Of a stretch of 64,000 nucleotides of DNA, positions 1 through 9,600 are shown one piece after another. The stretch lies in contig CAWESK010000021.1 in the NCBI GenBank assembly GCA_963811685.1, forward strand, positions 202,556 to 266,555, written 5' to 3'. Made by a program: the position numbers and the translations under genes. Source of the DNA: CAIWHR01 sp963811685 (GTDB taxonomy: Bacteria; Pseudomonadota; Gammaproteobacteria; Burkholderiales; Casimicrobiaceae). Within the stretch, counting starts at the first letter, position 1. Each line of letters begins with the position of its first letter. The notes beneath the pieces are model-generated. The model was given only the letters and a program-made list of their open reading frames with translations, did not search any database and was not told the DNA's origin.

Positions 1-140
1 TCGACGATCGCCTGCGCCTTCGCGGGGCCGATGCCCGGGAGCGCGACGAGCTCGTCCTTGGTCGCCGTATTGATGTTGACCGCAGCGAGCGCGATCAGCG
101 GGCACAGCGCGAGCCCGAGTGCCAGTAGCAAACGTTGCAT
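1..140 (-). CDS. comEA: ComEA-family helix-hairpin-helix DNA-binding protein (5' part only)
   Basis: The gene runs off the left edge; only the first 46 codons are present. The product starts with a short signal peptide (MQRLLLALGLALCPLIALA) and goes straight into the ComEA signature VNINTATKDELVALPGIGP followed by AKAQAIV, a helix-hairpin-helix that binds DNA without sequence specificity. Family members are periplasmic or surface proteins that capture DNA during natural transformation; the short single-HhH proteobacterial forms are often of unproven function. The start is supported by a GGAGG ribosome site 5 bases upstream of the ATG. It follows hldD on the same strand after a 74-bp gap. Confidence 0.85.
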   Translation of the reverse strand, partial: MQRLLLALGLALCPLIALAAVNINTATKDELVALPGIGPAKAQAIV

Positions 141-214
141 GAAGACCTCCGTGGGTGGCTGCGCGGACCCGGAAGCGCGCGTGACGCGCGACTCCCCGCC
201 GCACGCGATCCAAG

Positions 215-1223
215 TTACGCGGAGGAGCTGGTTCCCGAAATCAGTCGTTCGACGTAGCGCGGCACGCCGTCGGCCACGCCGAGCATCGGCGCCCGGTAAC
301 CCGCGGCGCGCAACCGGGTGAGGTCGGCTTGCGTATAACTCTGGTACTGGCCGATGAGCGCCGGCGGAAACGGGACGTACGTGATCGCGCCGGCGGCGAC
401 GAGCTCCGGCAGCGCCTGCGCCGGCTTGCCGTCGGCCTTGTTCACGGCATTGATCGTCGCGCAGGCGACTTCGTTGAACGTCGCCGCGACGCCGGTGCCG
501 AGATTGAAGATGCCGCTGCGATCGGGATGATCGAGGAAATCGAGATTGACGCTCACGACGTCGTCGACGCGAGACGAAATCGCGGCGCTGCTCGCCGGCG
601 GCGTAGCCGTCGGCGCCTTCGAAGAGCTTGACCTTGCCGTCGGCGCGATACTGATGGAAGAAATGGAACACCACCGACGCCATCCGCGCCTTGTGCTGCT
701 CGCGCGGGCCGTAGACATTGAAGTAGCGGAACCCGGCGACCTGCGCGGTCCGTTGCCGCAGCATTCCCCTCACGTACTGGTCGAACAGGAATTTCGAGTA
801 GCCGTAGACGTTGAGCGGCGCCTCGCACGCGCGCTCCTCGCGGAAATCGCGGCCACCGCCATAGACCGCCGCGCTCGATGCGTACAGCAGCGGCACGTCG
901 TTGTCCTGGCACCATTCGAGCAACGCGATCGAGTACCGGTAGTTGTTGCGCATCATGTACCGGCCGTCGGTTTCCGTCGTGTCGGAGCAGGCGCCCTGGT
1001 GGAGGACGGCGGAAATGTCGTCGTCGAAATCGCCATCCGCGAGCCGCGCGAGGAATTCGTCCTGATCGAGATATTCCGCGATCTCGCAGTCGACGAGGTT
1101 CGCGAACTTGCCGCCGCTCTGCAGGTTGTCGACGGCGAGGATCGACGTTTCGCCGCGCCGGTTGAGCGCGCGGACGAGATTGGCGCCGATGAAGCCCGCG
1201 GCACCGGTGACGACGGTGTACAT
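215..1223 (-). CDS. hldD: ADP-L-glycero-D-manno-heptose-6-epimerase (one frameshift)
   Basis: HldD epimerises ADP-D-glycero-D-manno-heptose to the L-glycero form, the last step in making the heptose of the lipopolysaccharide inner core. The N-terminus has the Rossmann motif GAAGFIGANLV, then CSDTTETDGRYMM, SSAAVYGG and the short-chain dehydrogenase pair Y-x3-K in VYGYSKFLFDQY. The frame breaks near position 570, inside RDFV followed by VDDVVSVNLDFL. Both halves match the family, so about 336 residues are encoded in total (usual length 310-335). It starts 18 bases after the alr stop and is probably cotranscribed with it. The break looks like a one-base sequence error rather than decay. Confidence 0.9.
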
Positions 1224-1241
1224 GTCGGGAATCGCCTTCGT

Positions 1242-2335
1242 CTACAGCTCGAGATCGACGCGCCCGATACTGGTCGTGACGACGGTACCCGCGGCGCGAG
1301 CGCGCAGAGGAGCTCGTAGCCGACGGTCGCCGCGGCGCTCGCGACGTCGTCGACGGGGAGCCCTTCGCCCCACAGCACGACCGGGCTGCCGATCCGCGCT
1401 TCCGGCACGTCGGTGAGATCGACGGTGAGCATGTCCATCGACGGCCGCCCCGCCATGCGCACTTTCTTGCCGCACACGAGCACCGGCGTGCCGTTCGGCG
1501 CGTGCCGCGGATAGCCGTCCGCGTAGCCGCAGGCGATGACGCCGATCCGATGCGCGCGCGACGCGGTGTAGGCCGCGCCGTAGCCGACGCTGTCGTTGGC
1601 CTTGAGCTCCTGCACGGCGATGATCTGCGAGCGCAGCGTCATCACCGGCTGCACGCCGATCATCTCGGCGGTGTCGTATGGAAACGGCGTCGCACCGTAC
1701 AGCATGATCCCGGGCCGCACGATGTCGCCGCCCACCTCCGCGAAGCGAACAACCCCGGCCGAATTGGCAATCGAGCGCGGATACGGAAGTCCCTTGCACG
1801 CCGAGTCGAACGCGGCGACCTGCTCCTTGAGGCCGTCCTCCTCGTCGGCGCGCGCGAGATGCGTCATGAGGCGCAGCGCCGCGACCGAATCGCAATGCGT
1901 CAGGCGCTCCACCAGCGCCGGCACCTCGGCGGCGCGCACGCCCAGGCGGTTCATTCCGGTGTTGATCTTCAGGAACACCTCGATCGGCCGCTCGAGATGC
2001 GCCTTTTCGAGCAGCGCCACCTGATCGGCATGATGAACGACCGACGCGAGGCGCCGGGCCGCGAACTCGGGCAGCTCGTCGGCGGAGAAAAACCCTTCGA
2101 GCAACAGGATCCGCCGCGTGTAGTGCGCCGCGCGCAGCTCGAGGGCGGCGTCGAGCTCGACGATCGCAAGGCCGTCCGCGTCGGCGAGCGCCGGGAGCAC
2201 GCGCATGAGGCCGTGGCCGTAGGCGTTGGCCTTGACCACCGCGAGCACCTGCGTCTTGGGCGCGCGCGACCGGACCTGCGCGAGATTCGCGCGCAGCGCG
2301 GCGGTGTTGACCTGGGCAAACAGCGGACGGGTCAT
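1242..2335 (-). CDS. alr: Alanine racemase (one frameshift near the C-terminus)
   Basis: A PLP-dependent racemase making D-alanine for peptidoglycan. The PLP lysine lies in VLAVVKANAYGHG (about residue 35), and the second catalytic region is seen as VGYGAAYTA and GYADGYPR. A further marker is GRPSMDMLTVDLTD. The ATG at 2335 gives MTRPLFAQVNTAALRANL, the usual start. The frame shifts near 1288; the correct C-terminus then reads PVVTTSIGRVDLEL. Without the correction the frame runs on into hldD and looks like a 515-residue fusion, which I do not believe. Total about 364 codons, normal for Alr. It is divergent from lplT across 194 bp. Confidence 0.93.
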
Positions 2336-2529
2336 GGCGCGCGTGCGGGAGGTGGGCTTTCGTGTCCGATTGTCGGCGAAGGGCGGTGCGCGAGAACGAC
2401 GCGGCGGCAAAGCCCGCGCGGCTGCGGCCCACCCCCAATCATGGTATAAAGCGCGGGCCGCAGCGAAGCCGCGTCGATTATACCCAATGCCCGTCGACAT
2501 TTGATGTGCACGACAAGTCCGGAAGCCCG

Positions 2530-3816
2530 ATGAAAGCCGGCTTCTACACCATCATGGCGGCGCAGTTCTTCAGCTCGCTCGCCGACAATGCACTGCTGAT
2601 CGCCGCCATCCGCCTGCTGCAGGAAATGCAGGAGCCGGAGTGGATGCAGCCGTCGCTGCAGCAGTCCTTCGTCGTGTTCTACGTCATCCTCGCCCCGCTC
2701 GTCGGCGCCTTCGCCGACTCCATGCCGAAGGGCAAGGTGATGCTGATCACCAACGGCGTCAAGGTGGTCGGCTGCCTCATGATGATGTTCACCGTGCATC
2801 CGCTCATCGCCTATGCGATCGTGGGGCTCGGCGCCGCCGCCTATTCGCCCGCCAAGTACGGGATCCTGACCGAGCTCCTGCCGCCGCAGCAGCTCGTCAT
2901 CGCCAATGGCTGGATCGAGGGCACGACCGTCGGCTCGATCATCCTCGGCGTGCTGCTGGGCGGCGTGCTGGTCTCGCCCAAGGTTGCGACCGCCTTGCTC
3001 GCCTTCGACCTGCCGGTCATCGACACCGGCGTCGATACGCCGCCAGGTGCCGCGATCAGCGTGATCATGGGGCTCTACGTGATCGCCGCCATCTTCAACA
3101 AGTTCATTCCCGACACCGGCGTCGACCATCGGATCGTGAGCCGCAACCCGCTCTACCTCATCCGCGAGTTCGCGCACTGCAATGCGCTGCTGTGGCGCGA
3201 CAAGCTGGGACAGATCTCGCTCGCGACGACGACGATGTTCTGGGGCGCCGGCGCGACGCTCAAGTTCATCGTGCTTGCGTGGGCAGCCAAGGCGCTCGGC
3301 TTCGACCTGTCGCAGGCGTCGTACCTGCAAGGCGTGGTGGCGGTCGGCATCGCGCTCGGCGCCGTCGCCGCCGCGCGCTGGGTGTCGTTGCGTCGCGCCG
3401 TCGACGTGCTGCCCATCGGCGCTGTGATGGGAATCGTCGTCATCTCGATGATCCTCGTCACCTCGCTGCCGATCGCCATCACGTTGATGATCGCAATCGG
3501 CGTTTGCGCCGGATTTTTCGTGGTGCCGATGAACGCGCTCCTGCAGCATCGCGGCCACGTGCTGATGGGCGCCGGGCATTCGATCGCGGTACAGAATTTC
3601 AACGAGAACATCGGCATCCTCGTCATGGTCGGCGTCTACGCGCTGATGCTGCGCGCGGGAATCGGCATCAACGTCGCGATCGTGATGTTCGGCGTGTTCG
3701 TGTCGGCCGCGATGGTGCTCGTGATGATCCGCCACCGCGCCAATCAGGCCCGTGGCGATTCGCTGCATCTCATCGGCATCGACCGCGCCGGCGGGGCCCG
3801 CCGGTCGGACGTCTAG
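2530..3816 (+). CDS. lplT: Lysophospholipid transporter LplT (MFS)
   Basis: A 428-residue major-facilitator protein with about 12 hydrophobic segments, opening with MKAGFYTIMAAQFFSSLADNA, the LplT-type first helix. LplT flips lysophospholipids across the inner membrane so that Aas can re-acylate them. No aas gene is next to it here. The first ATG with a family-like N-terminus is at 2530; the frame is open further upstream, but that part is shared with the alr promoter region. Its stop overlaps the end of the convergent TPM-domain gene by 4 bases. Confidence 0.88.
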   Translation: MKAGFYTIMAAQFFSSLADNALLIAAIRLLQEMQEPEWMQPSLQQSFVVFYVILAPLVGAFADSMPKGKVMLITNGVKVVGCLMMMFTVHPLIAYAIVGLGAAAYSPAKYGILTELLPPQQLVIANGWIEGTTVGSIILGVLLGGVLVSPKVATALLAFDLPVIDTGVDTPPGAAISVIMGLYVIAAIFNKFIPDTGVDHRIVSRNPLYLIREFAHCNALLWRDKLGQISLATTTMFWGAGATLKFIVLAWAAKALGFDLSQASYLQGVVAVGIALGAVAAARWVSLRRAVDVLPIGAVMGIVVISMILVTSLPIAITLMIAIGVCAGFFVVPMNALLQHRGHVLMGAGHSIAVQNFNENIGILVMVGVYALMLRAGIGINVAIVMFGVFVSAAMVLVMIRHRANQARGDSLHLIGIDRAGGARRSDV

Positions 3817-4313
3817 AGCAGGATCGGACGGTCGGGAAGCTCGTTCGTTCCGGCAACGCCGGTGCGGGGGAAATGCTCCGCGAGAAGCGCGTTGATCTTC
3901 CCGATCCCCGCGACGACGCCTTCCTCGAATTGGCCCTTGCGGAACGCCGCCTCCATTTCGCGGCAGATCGCGACCCATGCTTCGCCGCCGACCTTGGCGT
4001 GAATTCCGCGATCGGCGACGATTTCGACGTCGCGGTCGGCGAGCAGCAGGTAGACGAGCACGCCGCAGTTCTCCTCGGTATCCCAGACGTTGAGCGCGCC
4101 GAACACCTCGAGCGACCGCGCGCGCGGCGCCACGCCTTTCAGCACGCGGGCGAGCGGCAGCGACGCCTCGACGGCGACGCACACCTGCCCGCGATGCCTC
4201 CGCTCGCCTTCGGCAATCGCCGCTTCGATCCGCGACAACGCCGACGCTGGAAACGCGCTCCGCGCGCTGCCGTGATCGGTCGCGAGATGGCGCAAGAATC
4301 GCCGTGTCTTCAT
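3813..4313 (-). CDS. TPM-domain protein, short form
   Basis: A 166-residue protein starting MKTRRFLRHLATDHGSARSAFP. The core reads IEAAIAEGERRHRGQVCVAVEASL, then VWDTEENCGVLVYLLLADRDVEIVADRGIHAKVG, the TPM (YgcG/DUF477) fold. No signal peptide is evident. It is the third gene of a lemA-TPM-TPM set and starts 10 bases after the stop of the longer TPM gene, so the three form one unit. TPM proteins are linked to membrane or envelope upkeep and some have weak phosphatase activity; the exact role is not known. Confidence 0.8.
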   Translation of the reverse strand: MKTRRFLRHLATDHGSARSAFPASALSRIEAAIAEGERRHRGQVCVAVEASLPLARVLKGVAPRARSLEVFGALNVWDTEENCGVLVYLLLADRDVEIVADRGIHAKVGGEAWVAICREMEAAFRKGQFEEGVVAGIGKINALLAEHFPRTGVAGTNELPDRPILL

Positions 4314-4323
4314 CCGCGTGCCG

Positions 4324-5262
4324 TCAGTCCCAGCCGCCGGAGGCGCCGCCGCCGCCGAAGCTGCCCCCGCCGCCCGACCATCCGCCGCCACCGCCGCCGC
4401 CGAACCCTCCTCCACCGCCGAAGCCGCCGGGCAGGAATACGCCACCGCGGCGTCCGGTCATCGTCGATGCCGCGCCGGCGAAGATCATCACGATGAAGCC
4501 GACGACCGCAGCGATTCCCGCGATGATGAGCGATCCGGCGACGAACCACGCCGCCGCGCCGACGATGCCGGCGCCGACCGTCGAGCCGACGAGCCGCCCG
4601 AAGATCGAGCGCAGCACGGTGCCGACCAGCGGCACTACGACGAACAGGATCAGCAGCATCGTGCCGAAGTCGAAGCCGCCGTGGCGCGCGTTGACGCTCG
4701 CCGGCTGCCGCGGCGGCAGCGGCTTGCCTTCAGCAACGACGCTGATGATCCGGTCGACGCCGGCTTCGATTCCGGCGCCGAACTTGCCCTCGCGAAACAG
4801 CGGTGCCACGTCTTCGGCGATGATCCGGCGCGACGTCGCATCGGTCAGCGTGCCCTCGAACCCGTAACCGACTTCGATGCGCATCTTCTTGTCGTTCTTC
4901 GCGACGAGGAACAGGACGCCGTTGTCCTTTCCCTTCCTGCCGATCTGCCACTTCTCCGCCACGCGTATCGAATAGGCTTCGATCGGCTCGGGCTGCGTCG
5001 TGGGCACGATCAGCACGGCCAGCTGGTTGCCGGTGCGCGCTTCCCAGTCGGCGAGCTTCGCGTCGAGAGTCTGCTTCTCCTGCGCCGAGAGCGTCTGCGT
5101 GAGATCGGTGACGTGCGCGCTCAACGGCGGAATCGGCAGCAGTCCGTCGGTCCCCGCCTCCCACGGCTGCGCCTGCAGCACCGAGGAAGCGAGCACGACG
5201 ATCGCCAGCGCCGCCGCTTGCCAGGCGAAGGCGAAGCTCCGTGCACGCGCCGTCATCGTCAT
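4324..5262 (-). CDS. TPM-domain membrane protein with glycine-rich C-terminus (YgcG type)
   Basis: A 312-residue protein: signal peptide (to about residue 31, ending VLQAQP), TPM domain with LTQTLSAQEKQTLDAKLADWE and KGKDNGVLFLVAKNDKKMRIEVGYGFEG, two or three membrane helices at about 200-260 (MLLILFVVVPLVG, GIVGAAAWFVAGSLIIAG), and a tail almost entirely of glycine with W and F. This is the standard YgcG layout. The ATG at 5262 is chosen because it gives the signal peptide; ATG 5256 is possible. It lies between lemA and the short TPM gene on the same strand. Role: envelope-associated, unproven. Confidence 0.85.
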   Translation of the reverse strand: MTMTARARSFAFAWQAAALAIVVLASSVLQAQPWEAGTDGLLPIPPLSAHVTDLTQTLSAQEKQTLDAKLADWEARTGNQLAVLIVPTTQPEPIEAYSIRVAEKWQIGRKGKDNGVLFLVAKNDKKMRIEVGYGFEGTLTDATSRRIIAEDVAPLFREGKFGAGIEAGVDRIISVVAEGKPLPPRQPASVNARHGGFDFGTMLLILFVVVPLVGTVLRSIFGRLVGSTVGAGIVGAAAWFVAGSLIIAGIAAVVGFIVMIFAGAASTMTGRRGGVFLPGGFGGGGGFGGGGGGGWSGGGGSFGGGGASGGWD

Positions 5263-5369
5263 GTCGTGGATGCGGGTCGCGGGTCGCGCGCCGGGTCGCC
5301 GGACTGTGTCGCGATCACCGCGGCAGCCTCGCGCCGCCGCGGTCCCTCGCACTCAGGCGCTCAGGCGCT

Positions 5370-6026
5370 TTAGGATTTGGGAGCGGGCGCAGGCGCCGGC
5401 GCGGGCGCAGGATTCGGCGCCGGCTGCGCAGGCGCCTTGTTGAAGTCAACCTTGGGCGGCGCGCTGATCGCCGCTTCGTTTTCGACGGTGAAGTTGGGCT
5501 TCAGCTCCATCTTGAACAGCATCGCCGTCAGGTTGGTCGGGAACGAGCGCACCGTCGTATTGAACTCCTGCACCGACTTGATGTAGCGGTTGCGCGCGAC
5601 GGTGATCCGGTTCTCGGTGCCCTCGAGCTGCGATTGCAGGTCGCGGAACAGCGCATCGGACTTGAGCTGCGGATAGTTCTCGACGACCAGCATCAGCTTG
5701 TTCAATGCCCCCGTCAGCTCGCTCTGCGCCTTGACGAACTTCTGGAACGCGACCGGGTCGTTGACGAGCTCCGGCGTCGCCTTGATCGAGCCCACGTTCG
5801 CGCGTGCGTTGGTGACTTCGGTCAGCACCGTCTGCTCCTGCGCGGCATAGCCCTTCACCGTGTTCACGAGGTTGGGGACGAGGTCGGCGCGGCGCTGATA
5901 CTGGTTCAGCACCTCCGACCACGCGGCCTTGATGCCTTCGTCCTGCCGCTGCAGGTCGTTGTAGCCGCAGCCGGAAAGCGCGAGCGTCGCAGCGACGGCG
6001 AGAAAGGCGGCAAGCTTGCGGATCAT
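5370..6026 (-). CDS. lemA: LemA family lipoprotein
   Basis: A 218-residue protein with a lipoprotein signal (lipobox LSGC at residues 17-20), then the LemA helical core: LNQYQRRADLVPNLVNTVKGYAAQE, ELTGALNKLMLVVENYPQLKSD, ENRITVARNRYIKSVQEFN. The C-terminus ends in an Ala-Pro repeat (PAPAPAPAPAPKS), probably a flexible linker. A GGAGG site precedes the ATG. LemA proteins are almost always next to TPM genes, as here, and are thought to act together at the membrane; the biochemical role is unknown. Confidence 0.92.
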   Translation of the reverse strand: MIRKLAAFLAVAATLALSGCGYNDLQRQDEGIKAAWSEVLNQYQRRADLVPNLVNTVKGYAAQEQTVLTEVTNARANVGSIKATPELVNDPVAFQKFVKAQSELTGALNKLMLVVENYPQLKSDALFRDLQSQLEGTENRITVARNRYIKSVQEFNTTVRSFPTNLTAMLFKMELKPNFTVENEAAISAPPKVDFNKAPAQPAPNPAPAPAPAPAPKS

Positions 6027-6172
6027 GTGTCCTCCAGAAAGGTGACGATCGCGGGAAATCGTCCCGCGAGCCCAACAATGGAGCCGATGACGCTCCGATG
6101 CAAGTGGGGTTGCGACGAGAAGTGCCCTCGCCGTGATCATCGGCGGCGCCAACGGTGCGCTCGCTGGCGTCC

Positions 6173-6949
6173 TCATCCCAGTGGCAGAGGCAGCGAGCGC
6201 GCGGCCGCCGGGACCTCGCTCGCCTGCAGCGTTCGCCGCGCGAGCAGCAGATCTTCCCACGCCTTCGCCTTGTCGGGCAAATTGCGCAACAGGTAGGCCG
6301 GATGGTAGGTGACGACGAGCGGGATGCCGCCGTAGTCGTGGACGCGACCACGCAGGCTGCCGATCGTCGCGTCGACGTCGAGCAGCGTCGTGGCAGCGCT
6401 CTTGCCCAGCGCGACGATGATGCGCGGGCGCAGCAACGCCACCTGACGGTCGAGATACGGCAGGCACGCAGCGGCCTCGGCCGGCTCCGGCGTGCGATTG
6501 CCAGGCGGGCGACATTTCACGACGTTGGCGATATAGACGTTCGCGCCGCGCGCAATTCCCATTGCCGCGAGCATGTTGTCGAGGAGCTTGCCCGCCTGTC
6601 CCACGAAAGGCTCGCCTTTCTGATCCTCCTCCGCCCCCGGCCCCTCGCCGACGAACAGCCATTGAGCGTTGGGGTCGCCCACGCCGGGAACGCTGCGACG
6701 ACGTCCGCGGCAAAGCCCGCACGCGGTGCAGGCGTCGACGTCCGCCGCGAAATCGCGCCATTCGAGCGCCGCGATGCGCGCTTCGCGGCTGCCGGCGGAC
6801 GGCGACTCGCGCGGCGGCAACGCGTGCGCAGCGGCATCGCCGGTCGCCGCGGCGCCCAGCGCGCGGAGCTTCCACACCGGAGCAAGCCCCAGCTCGAAGA
6901 GAATTTCGTCGCGCGCGGGCATGCGGTCCCCGGATTCCGAACGCGTCAT
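6173..6949 (-). CDS. udg: Uracil-DNA glycosylase, family 4 (iron-sulfur)
   Basis: A 258-residue protein that removes uracil from DNA. After a variable N-terminal region come the iron-sulfur cysteines CTACGLC, the family 4 motif A GEGPGAEEDQKGEPFVGQAG, a second cysteine set (VVKCRPPGNR, AAACLPYL) and motif B HPAYLLRNL. The ATG overlaps the rimI stop by 4 bases (ATGA), so it is translationally coupled to rimI. The N-terminal stretch of about 75 residues before the first cysteine resembles the extension seen in phage-polymerase-like UDGs. Same-strand order tsaB-rimI-udg is common in betaproteobacteria. Confidence 0.92.
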   Translation of the reverse strand: MTRSESGDRMPARDEILFELGLAPVWKLRALGAAATGDAAAHALPPRESPSAGSREARIAALEWRDFAADVDACTACGLCRGRRRSVPGVGDPNAQWLFVGEGPGAEEDQKGEPFVGQAGKLLDNMLAAMGIARGANVYIANVVKCRPPGNRTPEPAEAAACLPYLDRQVALLRPRIIVALGKSAATTLLDVDATIGSLRGRVHDYGGIPLVVTYHPAYLLRNLPDKAKAWEDLLLARRTLQASEVPAAARSLPLPLG

Positions 6950-7452
6950 CGTGTCACGCCCGCGGGCATGACGACCGGGCGCCGCATGACGAGCGCGTCC
7001 TCGCCGATCGCGCCTTCGGCGAGCCCGGGATAGTAGGCTTCGCGGCGTCCCACGGGCGCGAACCCCTCGGCGGCGTACAGCGCAATCGCAGGAGCATTCG
7101 ACACCCGCACTTCGAGGAAGATCTGCTCGGCGCCGAGGCGGCGGGCATCGTCGATGAATCGCAGCAGAAGCTCGCGCCCCAAGCCCTGCCGCCGTGCGTC
7201 GGGCACCACCGACAGATTGAGGATCTGCGCTTCGCCGGGGGCCAGCATCAGCACGCCGTAGGCGACGATGCGCCCTTCGCGCACGCCCACGCTCGCGCAA
7301 TAGCCGGCGGCAAGCGCATCGCGGAAATTGCCGGGCGTCCACGGCGCCGCGTGAATCTGCGCCTCGAGCGCGGCCACGTACGCGATATCGCCCTCCTGCA
7401 GCGGACGCCACTCGGGCACGGGGGTCGGAAAGTAACGGGGAACGGTCGCCAT
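6946..7452 (-). CDS. rimI: Ribosomal protein S18 alanine N-acetyltransferase
   Basis: A 168-residue GNAT acetyltransferase. Visible motifs are ILNLSVVPDARRQGLGRELLLRFI (the acetyl-CoA loop Q-x-x-G-x-G/A, here RQGLGR) and LEVRVSNAPAIALYAAEGF with YYPG near the end, all typical of RimI. RimI acetylates the N-terminal alanine of ribosomal protein S18. The start at 7452 gives MATVPRYFPTPVPEW; a few in-frame alternatives exist. It sits 15 bases after tsaB and overlaps udg by 4 bases. Confidence 0.9.
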   Translation of the reverse strand: MATVPRYFPTPVPEWRPLQEGDIAYVAALEAQIHAAPWTPGNFRDALAAGYCASVGVREGRIVAYGVLMLAPGEAQILNLSVVPDARRQGLGRELLLRFIDDARRLGAEQIFLEVRVSNAPAIALYAAEGFAPVGRREAYYPGLAEGAIGEDALVMRRPVVMPAGVTR

Positions 7453-7467
7453 CGCCTGGAGCTTGCG

Positions 7468-8163
7468 TCAAAGACGCGCGCCGGCATCGCGCTCGGCCGT
7501 CGTAAGCGCGACGCGGTGCCGCACGTAGAAAGGCAGCGCCCCTGCGGCGGCGACGCCGTCGCCGGCGGCAAGACGCGGAAGCGCGAGCTCGCCAATCGAC
7601 TGTGCGGTCGGTCGAACTGCGTCATCGACGACGGCAAGACCCAGCTCCGCGCCGAGCGAAGGATACGCGGCGTAGCCGTTGCCTGCGCCGCAGGCTCCGG
7701 CGTGCGCGGTCGGCAGGCGCAAATTCGCGGGTGCCGTCGCGACCGGCTCCATCAACGGGTGCCACGCGCCCCCGTCGGCGGCATAGAGGGCGAAGTAAAC
7801 CTCGCGCATGCGCGCATCGAGACACGCGGCAACGGTGTTCCAACCGTGCCGTCGCCGCGCCTCCTGCGCGATCGCCTCGAGGGTCGGGATCGGGACGACA
7901 GGCAGGTCTGCACCCAACGCGAGCCCCTGCACCACGCCGCAGCCGATGCGAATCCCCGTGAACGACCCGGGCCCCGCGCCGAAGGCGAGCGCGTCGAGCT
8001 GCGCGAGGGCGAGCCCCGCTTCCGCGAGCGTCGCGCGCACCATCGGCAGCAATCGCTCCGAGTGCGACTGCCCCGCGTGCTCGTCGCGCCCGTGCCAGCG
8101 CCGGCCATCGCCGACCGCCACGCTGCACCACTCGGTCGAGGTGTCGAGGCAGAGGATCCACAT
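7468..8163 (-). CDS. tsaB: tRNA threonylcarbamoyladenosine biosynthesis protein TsaB
   Basis: A 231-residue ASKHA-fold protein beginning MWILCLDTSTEWCSVAV, with the hallmark FGAGPGSFTGIRIG (residues about 61-74) and CLDARMREVYFALY. TsaB is the scaffold partner of TsaD in making t6A at position 37 of ANN-decoding tRNAs. Length is normal. It heads the tsaB-rimI-udg unit and diverges from rlmD across 51 bp, so both promoters must lie in that short gap or inside the coding ends. Confidence 0.92.
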   Translation of the reverse strand: MWILCLDTSTEWCSVAVGDGRRWHGRDEHAGQSHSERLLPMVRATLAEAGLALAQLDALAFGAGPGSFTGIRIGCGVVQGLALGADLPVVPIPTLEAIAQEARRRHGWNTVAACLDARMREVYFALYAADGGAWHPLMEPVATAPANLRLPTAHAGACGAGNGYAAYPSLGAELGLAVVDDAVRPTAQSIGELALPRLAAGDGVAAAGALPFYVRHRVALTTAERDAGARL

Positions 8164-8214
8164 GCACTGATTCTACTGCACCATTACAATCGCGGGTTCC
8201 GCTGCGATTCGCCG

Positions 8215-9576
8215 ATGATGCCCCATTCCGCCGCTCCCACCGCACCGCCGCTCCCTGTCAAAGTGGCCGACGTGGCCTCGCTCGACCAGGAAGGCCGCGG
8301 CGTTGCGCGCATCGACGGCAAGGCCGTGTTCGTCGAGGGCGCGCTGCCGGGCGAACGCGCCGAGATCACTACGCTGAAGCGCAAGCCGACGTACGAGATC
8401 GCGCGTGCCGACCGGATCCTCCGCGCGAGCGCTGCGCGGGTCGCGCCGCGGTGCCCTCATTTCAGCGTGTGCGGCGGCTGCTCGCTGCAGCATTTCGACG
8501 CCGGCGCGCAAGTCGCCGCGAAGCAGCGCGCGCTGGAGGATGCGCTGTGGCATCTCGCCCGCGTGCGCGCCGACGTGCTGCTGCCGCCGATCCACGGGCC
8601 CGCGTGGGGCTACCGGCATCGGGCGCGGCTGTCGGTGCGGCATGTCGCCAAGAAGGGCGGCGTGCTGGTCGGCTTTCACGAGAAGAAATCGAGCTACGTC
8701 GCCGACATGACCTCGTGCGCGATCCTGCCGGAGCGGGTATCGGCGCTGCTGCCGCTGCTGCGCCGGCTCGTCGGTGATCTTTCGATCCGCGACCGGCTGC
8801 CGCAGATCGAGCTTGCATTAGGCGACGGCGCGACGGGCGACGGCGCGACACCGGCCTGCGCGCTGGTGCTCCGGATCCTCGAGCCGCTTGCCGCGAGCGA
8901 CGAGGCGCTGCTCGCGGCGTTCGAAGACGCCCACGACGTCGAATTCTGGCTGCAGTCGTCCGGACCGGAAAGCGCCGTGCTCTTTCGTGCCGGCGCCTCG
9001 CGACTCTCGTACACGCTGCCCGAATTCGATCTCGAATTTCCATATGCACCTACCGAGTTCACGCAGGTGAATCCTTCGATCAACCGGGTGCTCGTGCGGC
9101 GCGCGATGACGCTGCTCGACCCGCGCCCGGGCGAGCGCATCGCCGATTTCTTCTGCGGCCTCGGCAATTTCACGCTGCCGATCGCGCGCCGCGGCGCGAC
9201 CGCGATCGGCGTCGAGGGCAGCCGGCCGCTCGTGCGTCGCGCCGAGGCGATCGCCGCGCATAACGGCCTCGCCGCAGGCGCGACATTCCAAGTGGCGAAC
9301 CTGTTCACCGCCTCGCCGGAAAGCCTCGAGGCGCTGGGCCCGCTCGACAAGGCATTGCTCGACCCGCCGCGCGAAGGCGCGATCGCGCTGGCCAAGGCGC
9401 TGCCCGGCGACGGCGCGCCCACGCGCATCGTCTATGTCTCGTGCGCGCCGGCGACTCTCGCGCGCGACGCTGGCGTGCTGGTCCACGAGCACGGATATAC
9501 GCTCGCCGCGGCCGGCGTGATCAACATGTTTCCGCACACCGCGCACGTCGAATCGATCGCGCTCTTCGAGCGCTGA
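8215..9576 (+). CDS. rlmD: 23S rRNA (uracil-1939-C5)-methyltransferase
   Basis: A 453-residue RumA/RlmD-type enzyme. An N-terminal TRAM domain (about 14-70) is followed by cluster cysteines C80, C86, C89 (in CPHFSVCGGCSLQHF) and a fourth in DMTSCAILP, which hold a 4Fe-4S centre. The methyltransferase domain shows FTQVNPSINRVLV, DFFCGLGNFTLPIAR (SAM loop), LLDPPREGA and the catalytic cysteine in YVSCAPATLARD. The double ATG at 8215/8218 is the start; the frame is open far upstream but there it lies antisense to tsaB. It is not in an operon with the flanking genes. Confidence 0.95.
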   Translation: MMPHSAAPTAPPLPVKVADVASLDQEGRGVARIDGKAVFVEGALPGERAEITTLKRKPTYEIARADRILRASAARVAPRCPHFSVCGGCSLQHFDAGAQVAAKQRALEDALWHLARVRADVLLPPIHGPAWGYRHRARLSVRHVAKKGGVLVGFHEKKSSYVADMTSCAILPERVSALLPLLRRLVGDLSIRDRLPQIELALGDGATGDGATPACALVLRILEPLAASDEALLAAFEDAHDVEFWLQSSGPESAVLFRAGASRLSYTLPEFDLEFPYAPTEFTQVNPSINRVLVRRAMTLLDPRPGERIADFFCGLGNFTLPIARRGATAIGVEGSRPLVRRAEAIAAHNGLAAGATFQVANLFTASPESLEALGPLDKALLDPPREGAIALAKALPGDGAPTRIVYVSCAPATLARDAGVLVHEHGYTLAAAGVINMFPHTAHVESIALFER

Positions 9577-9600
9577 CCACGGCGCGGAACCGCAGGATCG

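Noticed and set aside
953..2500. A single 515-codon frame joining alanine racemase to hldD antisense-free sequence, seeming like a fusion
   Set aside because: The second half is out of frame for HldD; a one-base shift near 1288 explains it, and the proper Alr C-terminus is found in the neighbouring frame.
2332..4182. A 616-codon frame antisense to lplT and similar long antisense frames elsewhere (for example upstream of rlmD, opposite yehY and opposite the regulator at 23-25 kb)
   Set aside because: Composition is dominated by R, H, D and A from high GC content; the opposite strand carries a recognised gene in each case.
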